From Streptomyces triticagri (GTDB lineage Bacteria > Actinomycetota > Actinomycetes > Streptomycetales > Streptomycetaceae): a stretch of DNA of 64,000 bases. Below, piece after piece: positions 51,979 through 60,626 of the stretch. Position 1 is the stretch's first letter. Each line of letters opens with the position of its first letter. The position numbers and the translations under genes were made by a program. Under the pieces are notes generated by a model that was given only the letters and a program-made list of their open reading frames with translations, did no database searches and was not told the origin of the DNA. The stretch is taken from positions 23,433 to 87,432 of the forward strand of contig NZ_QUAK01000027.1 in NCBI RefSeq assembly GCF_003429565.1, given 5' to 3'.

Positions 51979-53679
51979 TCATGGTCGTCGGACGAGCCGC
52001 AGCCCGATGGCCGCGAGCAGCCGCATCGTCGGGTCCGACAGATCGACACCGAACAGCTCGCGGGCCCGCCGAAGGCGATAGCGCAGGGTGTTGGGGTGCA
52101 CGCCCAGCCGTTCGGCCGCCCGGCGTGCGTCGCCGAAGGCGTCCAGATAGGCGGCCACGGAGGCCCCGTAGCCGGAACCGTGTGTCCGGTCGTGCTCGAC
52201 CAGCGCGTGCACCGGTCCGGTGAGCGCCTCCCACAGGGGCTCGAGGCGGTCGAGCATGCGCAGGGCGACGGTCTCGGCGGCCACCTCGGAGCTGTCGGCC
52301 CAGGCCGACTCGAGCGGTCCGGCGCCGTCGCCCTCGGCGCGCTCGCGCAGCACCCGTACGACCAGTTCGGCCTCCTCGCGGGACGCGGGCAGCGACGACA
52401 GGTCGGGCGCCGTCGGACCGACCCCGGCGAAGACCACGCTGTGCGGCACCGTACGGGCCGTCTCGACCAGCCGGCGTCCGAGGCCGCCGTCGTCCAGCCC
52501 ACCGGGGACGAGGACGTGGAGGCGCCGCCCTGATCGGGCCGTGACCGAACCGGACCGGTCCGCGGCCGCCTGCAGCGCCAGCACATCGAGCACACGCTGC
52601 TCGATGGCGCCCGCCGGACCCGGGAACCCGCCGCCCTCGCCCAAGGACTGCTCGCCGAAGACCCTCTCGCCGAAGGCCCGCTCGTCGTACGCCTCGATGG
52701 CGAGGACCCGGTACGGCCGGTCCGGTTCGATGCCCGCCTCGTGCGCGGACCGGGCCGCGTGCGGGGCGCCGTCGAGCACCGCGCGTACCGCCGCATCGCG
52801 CGCACGGGCCGCCGCGCGCCCCCACGTCTGATGGTGCGCGAGGTGCGGGACGGCCGCCCGGGCCGCGGTGCGCAGCGCCGCCACCGCCCCGTCCGGCAGC
52901 GGACGTCCGTCACCGGCCGCCCACAGCGAACCGAGGACCTCGGAGCCCAGCCGCACCGCGATCGCCAGGCGCTCGGCGAAGCGGTCGTCCGCGGGCAGCC
53001 GCAGCACGTCGCCGCTGTGCCACAGCTCCTGCAGAAAGCCGCTCTCGCGCAGCTCGGCCACCCGCCAGCGCGGCACCTGCTGCCCGAGGATCGTCAACCG
53101 CCGCATGGCGTCCGGTTCGTGCACCATCCGGGAGTACGCGAGCACCTGTGACTGCGGGTCCTCCACGGTGATCGCCCCGCCGACCAGATCGGCCAGCGCA
53201 TTCGCCAGGCCCGCCAGATCGCCGAGCCGCAACCCGTCCACCGCCACCGGCCCGGACGCCCCGCCGGCCGCGAGCGCGGTCCGCAGCTGCCCCAGTGTCT
53301 CCGTCCAGCCCTGACCTGCACGGTGGCGGCCGAGTACCACCACACCGGTCTCGCCGGCCGCGGCGAGCAGCCCCGGATCCGGACCGCCGTGTCCCTGCCG
53401 CAGGACCACGGCCGCCGCTCCTGCCCGCCCGGCCCCGCGGACCACGTCCGCCGCGGCCGGCGACGCCGTGTCCGCACCGATGGCGAGCAGCACCAGACCC
53501 TCGGCACCGGGGACGGGCTCCTCACCGGGATCGTGCAGCGTCACCTCGGTCACCTGTGCCCCGAGCCCGGCCGGCGCCGCCACGACCTCGAGGACGCCGG
53601 GCGGCACCCGGGCGAGCAACTGCTCGACGGTGGCACCCGAGGCGGCGGGGGAGCGGTCCGGACGACCGTGCGTGGACAT
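51979..53679 (-). CDS. PucR-family transcriptional regulator
   Basis: 566 residues from ATG 53679. An N-terminal sensor part (residues 10-150), a central GGDEF-like/PucR domain and the C-terminal HTH EHDRTHGSGYGASVAAYLDAFGDARRAAERLGVHPNTLRYRLRRARELFGVDL, the PucR_2-type motif (NTxxYRLxRxxELxGxDL). Such regulators often control adjacent amino-acid or purine catabolic genes. It may activate the downstream decarboxylase gene. Ribosome site weak (short leader GGGCGT). Confidence 0.85.
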   Translation of the reverse strand: MSTHGRPDRSPAASGATVEQLLARVPPGVLEVVAAPAGLGAQVTEVTLHDPGEEPVPGAEGLVLLAIGADTASPAAADVVRGAGRAGAAAVVLRQGHGGPDPGLLAAAGETGVVVLGRHRAGQGWTETLGQLRTALAAGGASGPVAVDGLRLGDLAGLANALADLVGGAITVEDPQSQVLAYSRMVHEPDAMRRLTILGQQVPRWRVAELRESGFLQELWHSGDVLRLPADDRFAERLAIAVRLGSEVLGSLWAAGDGRPLPDGAVAALRTAARAAVPHLAHHQTWGRAAARARDAAVRAVLDGAPHAARSAHEAGIEPDRPYRVLAIEAYDERAFGERVFGEQSLGEGGGFPGPAGAIEQRVLDVLALQAAADRSGSVTARSGRRLHVLVPGGLDDGGLGRRLVETARTVPHSVVFAGVGPTAPDLSSLPASREEAELVVRVLRERAEGDGAGPLESAWADSSEVAAETVALRMLDRLEPLWEALTGPVHALVEHDRTHGSGYGASVAAYLDAFGDARRAAERLGVHPNTLRYRLRRARELFGVDLSDPTMRLLAAIGLRLVRRP

Positions 53680-53782
53680 ACGCCCATCATGACCGCGGGC
53701 GGGTCCCGGACCCCACAGTGAGGTGAGGAGGTCCGGAACCCGCCCGCTCAGTACCGCTCGCCGAGGGCGGTCGGGCCCCCGC

Positions 53783-56449
53783 TCACTCCTCCACGTTGAT
53801 CGTGAACGTGTCGGTGGTGTTGCGGATGTCCTCCGCGTTGTCGCTCAGCTCCAGATTGCGGAAGGTGACCTCGCCGACCGCGGGTCCCTGGCCCTCCTCC
53901 GGCATCTCGTTCGCCCACAGCCCGAAGCCCGACTTGTCGTCGTACTCGTCACCGCTCTTCTGCGCCCCGCTGATGCTGACGTCCGTGAGGATCGTGTCGG
54001 CGACCGGGAACTCGGCCTGCCCGCCCACGTAGTTGGTCTGGAACATGATCCCGCTGTACGTCGGGTCCACGATGTCCACGTTGTTCACGCGGATGTTCTG
54101 GAACACCTTCGAGGCGGAGAACATCCAGATCCCAGGGAAGGTCTGCCCGTTCCAGAAGTGACCGCCCGCCCGCTCGATGCTGATGTCCTCGAGCGTGGTC
54201 GGTCCGGGCCCGAAGCCGTTCATCGGGTAGCCGAAGTCGAGCGAGCTGACCGTGATCCCGGAGTACACCAGGGTGTCGGCGATCCGGATGTTGCGGAAGG
54301 TGTTGTCGTAGCCGCCGTAGACCGCCAGGCCCGCGGCCCGCCAGGTCAGGACCGACGTCAGGTTCTCGTAGACGTTGTCCTTCATGTCCGCGCCGCCGGC
54401 GTCGATCGCCGAGAACAGGGCGAAGCTGTCGTCGCCCGTGGCGCGCGCCTCGTTGTTGCTGACCAGGTTGTCCGTGCTGCCGTTGGTCATGTTGATGCCG
54501 TCGGCGAACATGTTGCGGATACGGGAGTTCTTGATGGTGATGTTGTCGGTGTTCGCGCCCCAGTAGAGGCACACCATGTGCTCGTTCCAGATGTTGTCGA
54601 TGGTGATGTCGGAGACATTGGCGAAGTCGAAGACCTTGCCCGGGCCGTCGATCCGCGAGGTGTAATTGCCGAAGTAGGCGAAGCCGGCGAACGACGAGCC
54701 CTGCGCGTCCGCGTCCGCGCGGAACCCGATGTCGGTGTTCTCCTGCCCCTCGGGCGCGTGGAAGCGGGTGAACCAGGGACCCGCGCCGACGACCTGCACG
54801 GCCTTCCCGTACACCTGGAACTTGCTGGACGTCTCGTAGTCACCCGCCGGCAGATAGACGCCTACCAGCTTGCCCGTGGTGTCCATCCGCACCTCGTCCA
54901 GGGCGTTCTGCACATCCTGATGGGTGAAACCGTCGGGGACCGCGTACGTCTCCGGGTCCGGGTTGGCCGCCTCCGTGGCCTCCTCGAAGCTCACGAAGTC
55001 GATGGCGTACTCGGAGTCGTTGCCGTCGTCCTTCTGCAGCTTGACCGTGCTGCCCGCCGGCACGGTCTCGTCGAGCATCAGCTGCGCCTCGTCGTAGATG
55101 TGCCGCGGGTCGCCCTCGCCCGGGGAGTTGCCCGGGCTGGCCTCCGCGCCGTACAGCCAGGCGTACTTGGAGGTGAGGTCGATCGCCTTGTGCAAGGTGC
55201 CGTCGACGTACACGTTCAGAGTCGAGTCGATGCCGCCGCCGCCCGGGGCGTCGGGGATGGAGAAGCGGGTGACCAGGGTGTTGGTGGCCCGGTCGGTGGT
55301 GAACTCGACGGAGTCGCCGGTCGATTCGAGGGTGACCGCGCGGCGGCCGGAGGCCTCGCCCGCGAGGTCGCCGATGGTGCGGTTGGGGCCCAGCACCGCG
55401 GCGCCGCCGCCGAGTTCGGCATCCTCCGCCTCGAGTATCGAGTACGGCATGGTGGCGCCCTCACCGGCTGCCGCTTGCGCCTTCCCTCGCGCCTTCTTCT
55501 TCTCCGCCGCGACCGCGTCGTCCGCCGCGGACGTGCCCGGCGCTGAGGGGGCGCCGGGTCCCTTCGCGGCGACCGGCGCGCGCTCCACGGCGGCCGAACT
55601 CGGCGTGGAGGCAGGCTCGGACACCCGGAACGGGCCCGCCGGCTTGCGGGTCACCGAGTCGCTGTCCGCCGACTGGTTCCCCATCGCGTCCCGGGCGCGC
55701 ACGGTGTAAGTGACCGGCTCGTCGCTGCGCTGGGGGTCGGTGTACGTGGTGGTGTCCCCGGCGACGCTGGTGCGCAGCCGGCCGTCGGCGAACACGTCGT
55801 AGGCGGTGACACCCTTCGCGTCCTCGGCCGGCTGCCATTCGAGCGTGGTGCCGGACTCGGACGCCGACTGCTTCAGGCCGCCCGGTGCGGTCGGCGCGGT
55901 GGCATCGCCGTGCCGGTCCGCGTACACCTCGATTCCGGCGAGGCGTGCCGACTTGCCGCCGGGGCCTGCGGTGATCAGGACCCGGATGTGGCGGGTGGGG
56001 GCGCCGCCGAGGTCCGCTGTCGTGGTCCGTGCCGCCTTCGGGGTCCTGGCCGAGGCGCGGAAGGTCCGGCTCTTCGCCTCGGTGAGGTCGGTGAAGTCCC
56101 GTCCGTTGGTGCTGCCTTGGAGCTTCAGGGTCTGCTTCTGCGGACCGTCGCCCGCGGGCAGGTTCAGGACGACCTTGCCGACCCGGACCGTCGAGCCGAG
56201 GTCCGTGCTCACCCACTGGGGTGTCCCGGCGGTGGCCTTCGCGGAGCTCTCCCAGTACGTGCCCGAGTCGCCGTCGGTGATCTCGCCGGCGCCGTGGCCG
56301 TCCCGCGCGGAACTCGCCGACGCCGGCTGTCCGTCCGCGAGTTGGTCCTGCGCACCGGCCGACGCGGACGGCGCGGACATCGCGAGTGGCAACAGTGTGC
56401 CCGCGACCAGGGCCGCTCCGGCGCGCCCTCTCCAACGATGGAGTCTCAT
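53783..56449 (-). CDS. Secreted right-handed beta-helix glycoside hydrolase, GH87-like
   Basis: 888 residues from ATG 56449 with GGGAGAGG upstream. Sec signal LVAGTLLPLAMSAPSASA; a discoidin-like module (about 35-170), fibronectin type III (about 175-270), a linker, a carbohydrate-binding module starting at YSILEAEDAELGGG (about 330-480), and a parallel beta-helix domain to the C-terminus. NMFADGINMTNG and ARATGDDSFALF match the Asp-bearing segments of GH87 alpha-1,3-glucanases/mycodextranases. It would act outside on an alpha-glucan. Identification as GH87 is from remembered motifs. Confidence 0.75.
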   Translation of the reverse strand: MRLHRWRGRAGAALVAGTLLPLAMSAPSASAGAQDQLADGQPASASSARDGHGAGEITDGDSGTYWESSAKATAGTPQWVSTDLGSTVRVGKVVLNLPAGDGPQKQTLKLQGSTNGRDFTDLTEAKSRTFRASARTPKAARTTTADLGGAPTRHIRVLITAGPGGKSARLAGIEVYADRHGDATAPTAPGGLKQSASESGTTLEWQPAEDAKGVTAYDVFADGRLRTSVAGDTTTYTDPQRSDEPVTYTVRARDAMGNQSADSDSVTRKPAGPFRVSEPASTPSSAAVERAPVAAKGPGAPSAPGTSAADDAVAAEKKKARGKAQAAAGEGATMPYSILEAEDAELGGGAAVLGPNRTIGDLAGEASGRRAVTLESTGDSVEFTTDRATNTLVTRFSIPDAPGGGGIDSTLNVYVDGTLHKAIDLTSKYAWLYGAEASPGNSPGEGDPRHIYDEAQLMLDETVPAGSTVKLQKDDGNDSEYAIDFVSFEEATEAANPDPETYAVPDGFTHQDVQNALDEVRMDTTGKLVGVYLPAGDYETSSKFQVYGKAVQVVGAGPWFTRFHAPEGQENTDIGFRADADAQGSSFAGFAYFGNYTSRIDGPGKVFDFANVSDITIDNIWNEHMVCLYWGANTDNITIKNSRIRNMFADGINMTNGSTDNLVSNNEARATGDDSFALFSAIDAGGADMKDNVYENLTSVLTWRAAGLAVYGGYDNTFRNIRIADTLVYSGITVSSLDFGYPMNGFGPGPTTLEDISIERAGGHFWNGQTFPGIWMFSASKVFQNIRVNNVDIVDPTYSGIMFQTNYVGGQAEFPVADTILTDVSISGAQKSGDEYDDKSGFGLWANEMPEEGQGPAVGEVTFRNLELSDNAEDIRNTTDTFTINVEE

Positions 56450-56474
56450 GACCTCTCCCACTCCTATTCGGATT

Positions 56475-56501
56475 TTGCAGTGATTTGTTGAAGAGTTGCA
56501 G
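56475..56501 (-). promoter_or_regulatory. TTGCAG direct repeats upstream of the GH87-like gene
   Basis: TTGCAG at 56475-56480 and again at 56496-56501, 21 bases apart, in an AT-richer patch 26 to 52 bases upstream of the start. Repeated CTTGCAG-like units are known operators of maltose/alpha-glucan LacI regulators in Streptomyces; here this is only suggestive. Confidence 0.4.
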
Positions 56502-56661
56502 AGGCCTGTCGATCGGTCTACAGGTACGACAGAACTGATCCGAGACGGCGCGATACGAGCGGTGCGCGAGCAAACGCCGTGTCGCGGTTGGGCCGATCGG
56601 GTGAATGACGTAAGAATTGGCCCGTGCAGACCGACAGTGCGAACCCGGACGGGGTGGGGCC

Positions 56662-57051
56662 TTGAACAGCCACGACGTCACCGACGAACAGTGGGAGGGG
56701 CTCGCCCAGGTCGTACCGCTGCGCAGCCGCAACGAGTGGCCCTCGTGGCCCGGACACCGCGCCCTGGCCGACGCCAGGACCGAGACCAGACGGCGCTTCG
56801 TGGTGCTGCGGGTCAATGTGTTCGCCGACGCCCGCGAGGTCGCCCAGACCCTGATGGCCGGCACACCCGTCCTGCTCGACCTGTCGGGCGCGGAGACCGA
56901 AGTCGCCCGCAGGGTCCTCGACTTCAGCAGCGGCGTCGTCCTCGGACGCGGCTGCGCCATGCACCGCGTCGACCGGAACGTCTTCCTGCTCGCGCCGTCG
57001 GGGACCGAGGTGCAGGGGCTCGTGGAGGGGACGACGATCCCTCGATCGTAG
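56662..57051 (+). CDS. SepF-like protein
   Basis: 129 residues from TTG 56662 (GGGG upstream); a TTG at 56617 would add 15 residues. The segment RRFVVLRVNVFADAREVAQTLMAGTPVLLDLSGAETEVARRVLDFSSGVVLGRGCAMHRVDRNVFLLAPSG is the SepF/DUF552 fold, a cell-division partner that links FtsZ to membrane. Streptomycetes carry a true SepF plus SepF-like paralogues (SflA, SflB); the lack of the N-terminal membrane helix and linker here suits a paralogue. It is followed by an ATPase and MazG gene in the same direction. Confidence 0.8.
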   Translation: MNSHDVTDEQWEGLAQVVPLRSRNEWPSWPGHRALADARTETRRRFVVLRVNVFADAREVAQTLMAGTPVLLDLSGAETEVARRVLDFSSGVVLGRGCAMHRVDRNVFLLAPSGTEVQGLVEGTTIPRS

Positions 57052-57108
57052 GAAGGTCACCAGGGCAAAACGGTTCGCCTCGCAGCGGGCCGCCTAACGT
57101 CCTGCCCC

Positions 57109-58404
57109 ATGACAGCGCACTGCGAGACCCCCGCGTCCGACGTACGCCCGGCCGGTCCCGCACTCCGTGAACTGCGGCTCTCCGCCTTCGCCTCGCACCG
57201 CGGTACGGTCCTCGCCCTCGGCCCGTGCACCCTGGTGGCCGGCCCGAGCGGCAGCGGCAAGACGACCGCCCTGCGGGCCTACGAGGCGCTGGCGGGCCTC
57301 GCGGCCGGGGGCACGCTGGACGAGGTCTTCCCCGATCCGGGCGTCTGTGTTCCGGAGAGTGCACGGCCCGACCGGCAGCGCCGGCGCGGCTTCCGCATCG
57401 GCTGCACGGTGGACGGCGCGGCCGGTCCCGTACGACTCGATCTGGCCGTGCAGGCCGAACCGGAACTGCGGCTCGTCGGCGAGCGGTTGACCGCCGGCGG
57501 GCGTGTCCTGCTCGCCTCGGCGCTCCGCGATCCGGCGCGCCGCACGGTCGCCGCCTCCTGGCACACCGGCGGAACGGCGCAGGTCACCAAGGGGCCACTG
57601 CCCGACGACCGGCTCGGCACCGCCCTGCTGCCGCTGCGGGTGGCCGGCCGCACGGACGGCGAGCGCCTGGTGCTCGCGGCGGCCGAGCAGGTGGTGGTGG
57701 CGCTGCGCTCCGTCTTCGGCTGCGATCCGCGGCCGTCCGTGATGCGGGCGCCCGTGCCGGTCGCCGAGGGTCGGTTGCTGCGCGGCTGCGGCAATCTGGC
57801 CGAGGTGCTGCGGCGCACGGCCACCGAGTGCGGCATCCGGCACGCCGCGCTGGTCGAGGCCGTGGGCCGCGGGTGCGCGGGACCGGTCGCGGACCTGCGG
57901 GCGGAGGTGCTCGTGGACGGGACCGTGCGGGCCGTGCTCGACCGCGCGCTGTCCGGGCGGACAGCCGACGCGTGGAGCGCCTGTACGCCGCTCGAGCGGC
58001 TCGGGGACGGGGAGTTGAGATACGTCGCCCTCGCGCTGGTACTGCTCACCGGGCCGGGTGTGCTGCAGGTCGATCCGGTCGCCGAGGTGCCCGGGGCGTT
58101 CCAGACGCTGACCGTGCTCGCCGACGGCTTCGACCGCTGTCTGGACCGGCGGCAGGCCCGCGCACTCGCGGCCCTTGCGGTCGGCGTGGCCGAACAGCGG
58201 GGGCACATCGGCCTGGTGGCGACCGTGGGGGACGCCTCCTGGGCGGACGGGGTGGACGGTCTGACGGTGGTAGACCTGGACCGTGACGGAGAACGGGCCG
58301 GAGACGGCGGACGAGTCGGTGACGGGGATCGTGCGGGACGAGGATCGGCGACAGGACCTCGCGGCATTGCAGCGCAGACTCGCCGAGTTCGCGGCGGCGC
58401 GTGA
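57109..58404 (+). CDS. RecF/SMC-like AAA ATP-binding protein
   Basis: 431 residues from ATG 57109. Walker A AGPSGSGKTTALRAY near residue 46 follows a beta strand (TLVAGP) as in RecF/SMC-type ATPases, and CTPLERLGDGELRYVALALVLLTG resembles a signature/Walker B region. No coiled coil. The last 40 residues are Gly/Arg/Asp-rich and run over the next gene by 122 bases, an unusually long overlap. Function unknown; possibly DNA metabolism given the family. Confidence 0.7.
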   Translation: MTAHCETPASDVRPAGPALRELRLSAFASHRGTVLALGPCTLVAGPSGSGKTTALRAYEALAGLAAGGTLDEVFPDPGVCVPESARPDRQRRRGFRIGCTVDGAAGPVRLDLAVQAEPELRLVGERLTAGGRVLLASALRDPARRTVAASWHTGGTAQVTKGPLPDDRLGTALLPLRVAGRTDGERLVLAAAEQVVVALRSVFGCDPRPSVMRAPVPVAEGRLLRGCGNLAEVLRRTATECGIRHAALVEAVGRGCAGPVADLRAEVLVDGTVRAVLDRALSGRTADAWSACTPLERLGDGELRYVALALVLLTGPGVLQVDPVAEVPGAFQTLTVLADGFDRCLDRRQARALAALAVGVAEQRGHIGLVATVGDASWADGVDGLTVVDLDRDGERAGDGGRVGDGDRAGRGSATGPRGIAAQTRRVRGGA

Positions 58405-58723
58405 CTGGGGGCCGTACCACACGCCGAAGAACCTGGTCTCCGCGCTCAGCGTCGAGGTGTCCGAACTCGTCGAGATCTTCCAGTGGCTGACGCCCGAGCA
58501 GTCCGCCAGGGTGATGACGGACCCCGACACGGCCCACCGGGTGCGCGACGAAGTCGCCGATGTGCTCGCGTACTTGCTGCAGTTCTGCGAGGTGCTCGGC
58601 GTCGATCCGCTGGACGCCCTCGCGGCCAAGATCGACCGCAACGAGCGGCGGTTCCCGGTGAGTTCGGGGCGCGCGGAGGATGCGCCGGTGATCGGCAAAC
58701 GCCGGCCGCCGTCGGGGCCGTGA
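58283..58723 (+). CDS. MazG-like nucleotide pyrophosphohydrolase
   Basis: 146 residues from GTG 58283, lying 122 bases inside the ATPase gene in another frame. The core LVSALSVEVSELVEIFQWL and VRDEVADVLAYLLQFC gives the ExxE and ExxD metal ligands of all-alpha NTP pyrophosphohydrolases. It hydrolyses NTPs (often damaged or non-canonical) to NMP. A later in-frame GTG (58331 or so) could be the real start, which would shorten the overlap. Confidence 0.82.
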   Translation: MTENGPETADESVTGIVRDEDRRQDLAALQRRLAEFAAARDWGPYHTPKNLVSALSVEVSELVEIFQWLTPEQSARVMTDPDTAHRVRDEVADVLAYLLQFCEVLGVDPLDALAAKIDRNERRFPVSSGRAEDAPVIGKRRPPSGP

Positions 58724-58788
58724 AGCGGCCCGGGCGCACCTCTACGGCGTCAACCCACCCATGATCGTCACTCTGCGGAGTGGCGCAC

Positions 58789-58815
58789 TTGTCCACAGCC
58801 GAACTTCTGTCCACA
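58789..58815. promoter_or_regulatory. Two DnaA boxes, TTGTCCACA and CTGTCCACA
   Basis: TTGTCCACA (58789-58797) is the exact preferred Streptomyces DnaA box, and CTGTCCACA (58807-58815) follows 18 bases on in the same orientation. They sit upstream of the DUF6099-like gene in a 216-base gap. Confidence 0.75.
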
Positions 58816-58939
58816 GATTTCCGTATTCCTCTGGCCTTTCGGTCTCCGAACGCTCACTCTGGGTAGTGGAGTTGAAGGAGCCGGTGTGAGACCGGGCTGG
58901 TGCGGCGGCGAGAGCGCCGCCAGGAGGGACGGGGGAGTC

Positions 58940-59422
58940 GTGGTGGACGCGGTGCGGTTGATCAGGGAGTGCCGGAGCGCGCTGGCCTCTTGCCAGGAGG
59001 TGCCGGCCATCATGAGCGAGGCCTGGCAGGCGCAGGCCCTTGCCCAGGCGATCGGCGGCCGGCTCGCGGTCGGCGGACCGCCCGAACTGCGCGGTGACGC
59101 CCTCGGACTGAGCGAGGTCAGCGGCCGCGGCTGCGGGACGCTCGACGTCCGGCCGCCCGGCGGCGGAGCGATACGGGCGGCGCGGCTGGACGAGGTCGCC
59201 GATATCCGGGAGGCACTGACCGGGCTCGGGAGCCTGCTCGGCGAGGTGGGCATCGCCCTGGTCGGGGTGGCCTGTTCGGCGGACGCCGATCAGTACTACT
59301 GGCAGTGCATCGAGTCGATCGACGCCGCCGACGAGTCGAGGGACCGTGTGCTCGAAATGCTGCGCCGGCTCACCGCACGGGAGCAGGGACTCGCGCCCGA
59401 CCCGCTGGCCGGTCCGCCGTGA
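58940..59422 (+). CDS. DUF6099-like actinobacterial protein of unknown function
   Basis: 160 residues from GTG 58940 (GGGGGAG four bases upstream; the adjacent GTG is also possible). Mostly helical, with VDAVRLIRECRSALASCQEVPAIMSEAWQAQALAQAIG, a short Gly-rich centre and a C-terminal SADADQYYWQCIESIDAADESRDRVLEML. No catalytic motif. Found beside SepF-like/MazG genes in Streptomyces; the name is from remembered context. It has DnaA boxes in its leader. Confidence 0.6.
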   Translation: MVDAVRLIRECRSALASCQEVPAIMSEAWQAQALAQAIGGRLAVGGPPELRGDALGLSEVSGRGCGTLDVRPPGGGAIRAARLDEVADIREALTGLGSLLGEVGIALVGVACSADADQYYWQCIESIDAADESRDRVLEMLRRLTAREQGLAPDPLAGPP

Positions 59423-59449
59423 GCGGCCGGGGCGTGCAGGATGGTGGCC

Positions 59450-60373
59450 ATGGATCTTCGCATCTTCACGGAGCCCCAGCAGGGGGCCACCTACGACACA
59501 CTGCTCTCCGTCGCCAAAGCCACCGAGGAGCTCGGCTTCGACGCCTTCTTCCGTTCCGACCACTATCTGCGCATGGGCGGGGGAGACGGCCTGCCCGGCC
59601 CGACCGACGCCTGGATCACCCTCGCCGGCCTCGCCAGGGAGACCAGCCGGATCCGCCTCGGCACGCTGATGACCGCCGGCACCTTCCGCCTCCCCGGAGT
59701 CCTGGCGATCCAGGTCGCCCAGGTCGACCAGATGTCCGGCGGACGGGTGGAACTCGGCCTGGGCGCAGGCTGGTTCGAGGAGGAGCACACGGCGTACGGC
59801 ATCCCGTTCCCGAAGGAGAAGTTCGCCCGGCTCGAGGAGCAGCTCGCGATCGTCACGGGCCTGTGGTCCACCGACACCGGCAAGACCTTCGACCACGACG
59901 GCACTTACTACCAGCTGTCCGGCTCGCCTGCGCTGCCGAAGCCCGCGCAGGCGAAGCTGCCGGTCCTGATCGGCGGACACGGCGCGAAGCGCACCCCGCG
60001 CCTCGCCGGGCGGTACGCGGACGAGTTCAACATGCCGTTCGCCTCCGTCGAGGACAGCGAGCGACAGTTCGGCCGGGTCCGGGAGGCCGCCGAGTCCGCC
60101 GGTCGAGCGGCCGGGGACCTGGTGTACTCCAACGCCCTGGTGGCCTGTGTGGGCAAGGATGACGCGGAGGTCGCGCGCCGGGCGGCGGTGATCGGCCGGG
60201 ACGTGGCGGAGCTGAAGGCCAACGGCCTTGCGGGTTCCCCCGCCGAGGTCGTCGACAAGATCGGCAGGTACGCGGAGATCGGCTCCCGGCGGATCTACTT
60301 CCAGATCCTCGACCTGGACGACCTCGACCAACTGGAACTGATTGCGCACGAGGTGGGCGGTCAGCTCTCCTAG
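59450..60373 (+). CDS. LLM-class F420-dependent oxidoreductase
   Basis: 307 residues from ATG 59450; an ATG nine bases earlier is possible. Luciferase-like TIM barrel: TEELGFDAFFRSDHYLRM, RIRLGTLMTAGTFRLPGVLAIQVAQVDQMSGGRVELGLGAGWFEEEH, and LPVLIGGHGAKRTPRLAGRYADEFN are the F420/FMN-binding segments of the LLM family. Reaction and substrate are unknown. A clear hairpin follows. Confidence 0.87.
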   Translation: MDLRIFTEPQQGATYDTLLSVAKATEELGFDAFFRSDHYLRMGGGDGLPGPTDAWITLAGLARETSRIRLGTLMTAGTFRLPGVLAIQVAQVDQMSGGRVELGLGAGWFEEEHTAYGIPFPKEKFARLEEQLAIVTGLWSTDTGKTFDHDGTYYQLSGSPALPKPAQAKLPVLIGGHGAKRTPRLAGRYADEFNMPFASVEDSERQFGRVREAAESAGRAAGDLVYSNALVACVGKDDAEVARRAAVIGRDVAELKANGLAGSPAEVVDKIGRYAEIGSRRIYFQILDLDDLDQLELIAHEVGGQLS

Positions 60374-60392
60374 GGCTTGCTCGCGCGAAGAC

Positions 60393-60429
60393 CCCTCCGG
60401 GGCCGCCCGGTGCGGCGGAACCCGGAGGG
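60393..60429 (+). terminator. Terminator after the LLM oxidoreductase gene
   Basis: CCCTCCGGG (60393-60401) pairs with CCCGGAGGG (60421-60429), and an inner CCGC/GCGG pair tightens it. It begins 20 bases after the TAG stop. The rest of the gap up to 60626 shows no motif apart from AAGGGGGAC before the next start. Confidence 0.75.
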
Positions 60430-60626
60430 TGTGGCGGGCCGACCTGCGGGTAGCGGCCGTGCGGGACGGCGGTGTCGGCGACCGCTCCGCGGCACCGGAG
60501 TGGTCACGATCGTCGCCCCGCTCTCCTGCCGGAGCCGCACGCAGTGATGGGATGGGCCCACGCCCGGCCCGGCCCGGCGACGCAAGTGGGACGTAGAGAA
60601 CACACAAGTACGACAAGGGGGACGCA

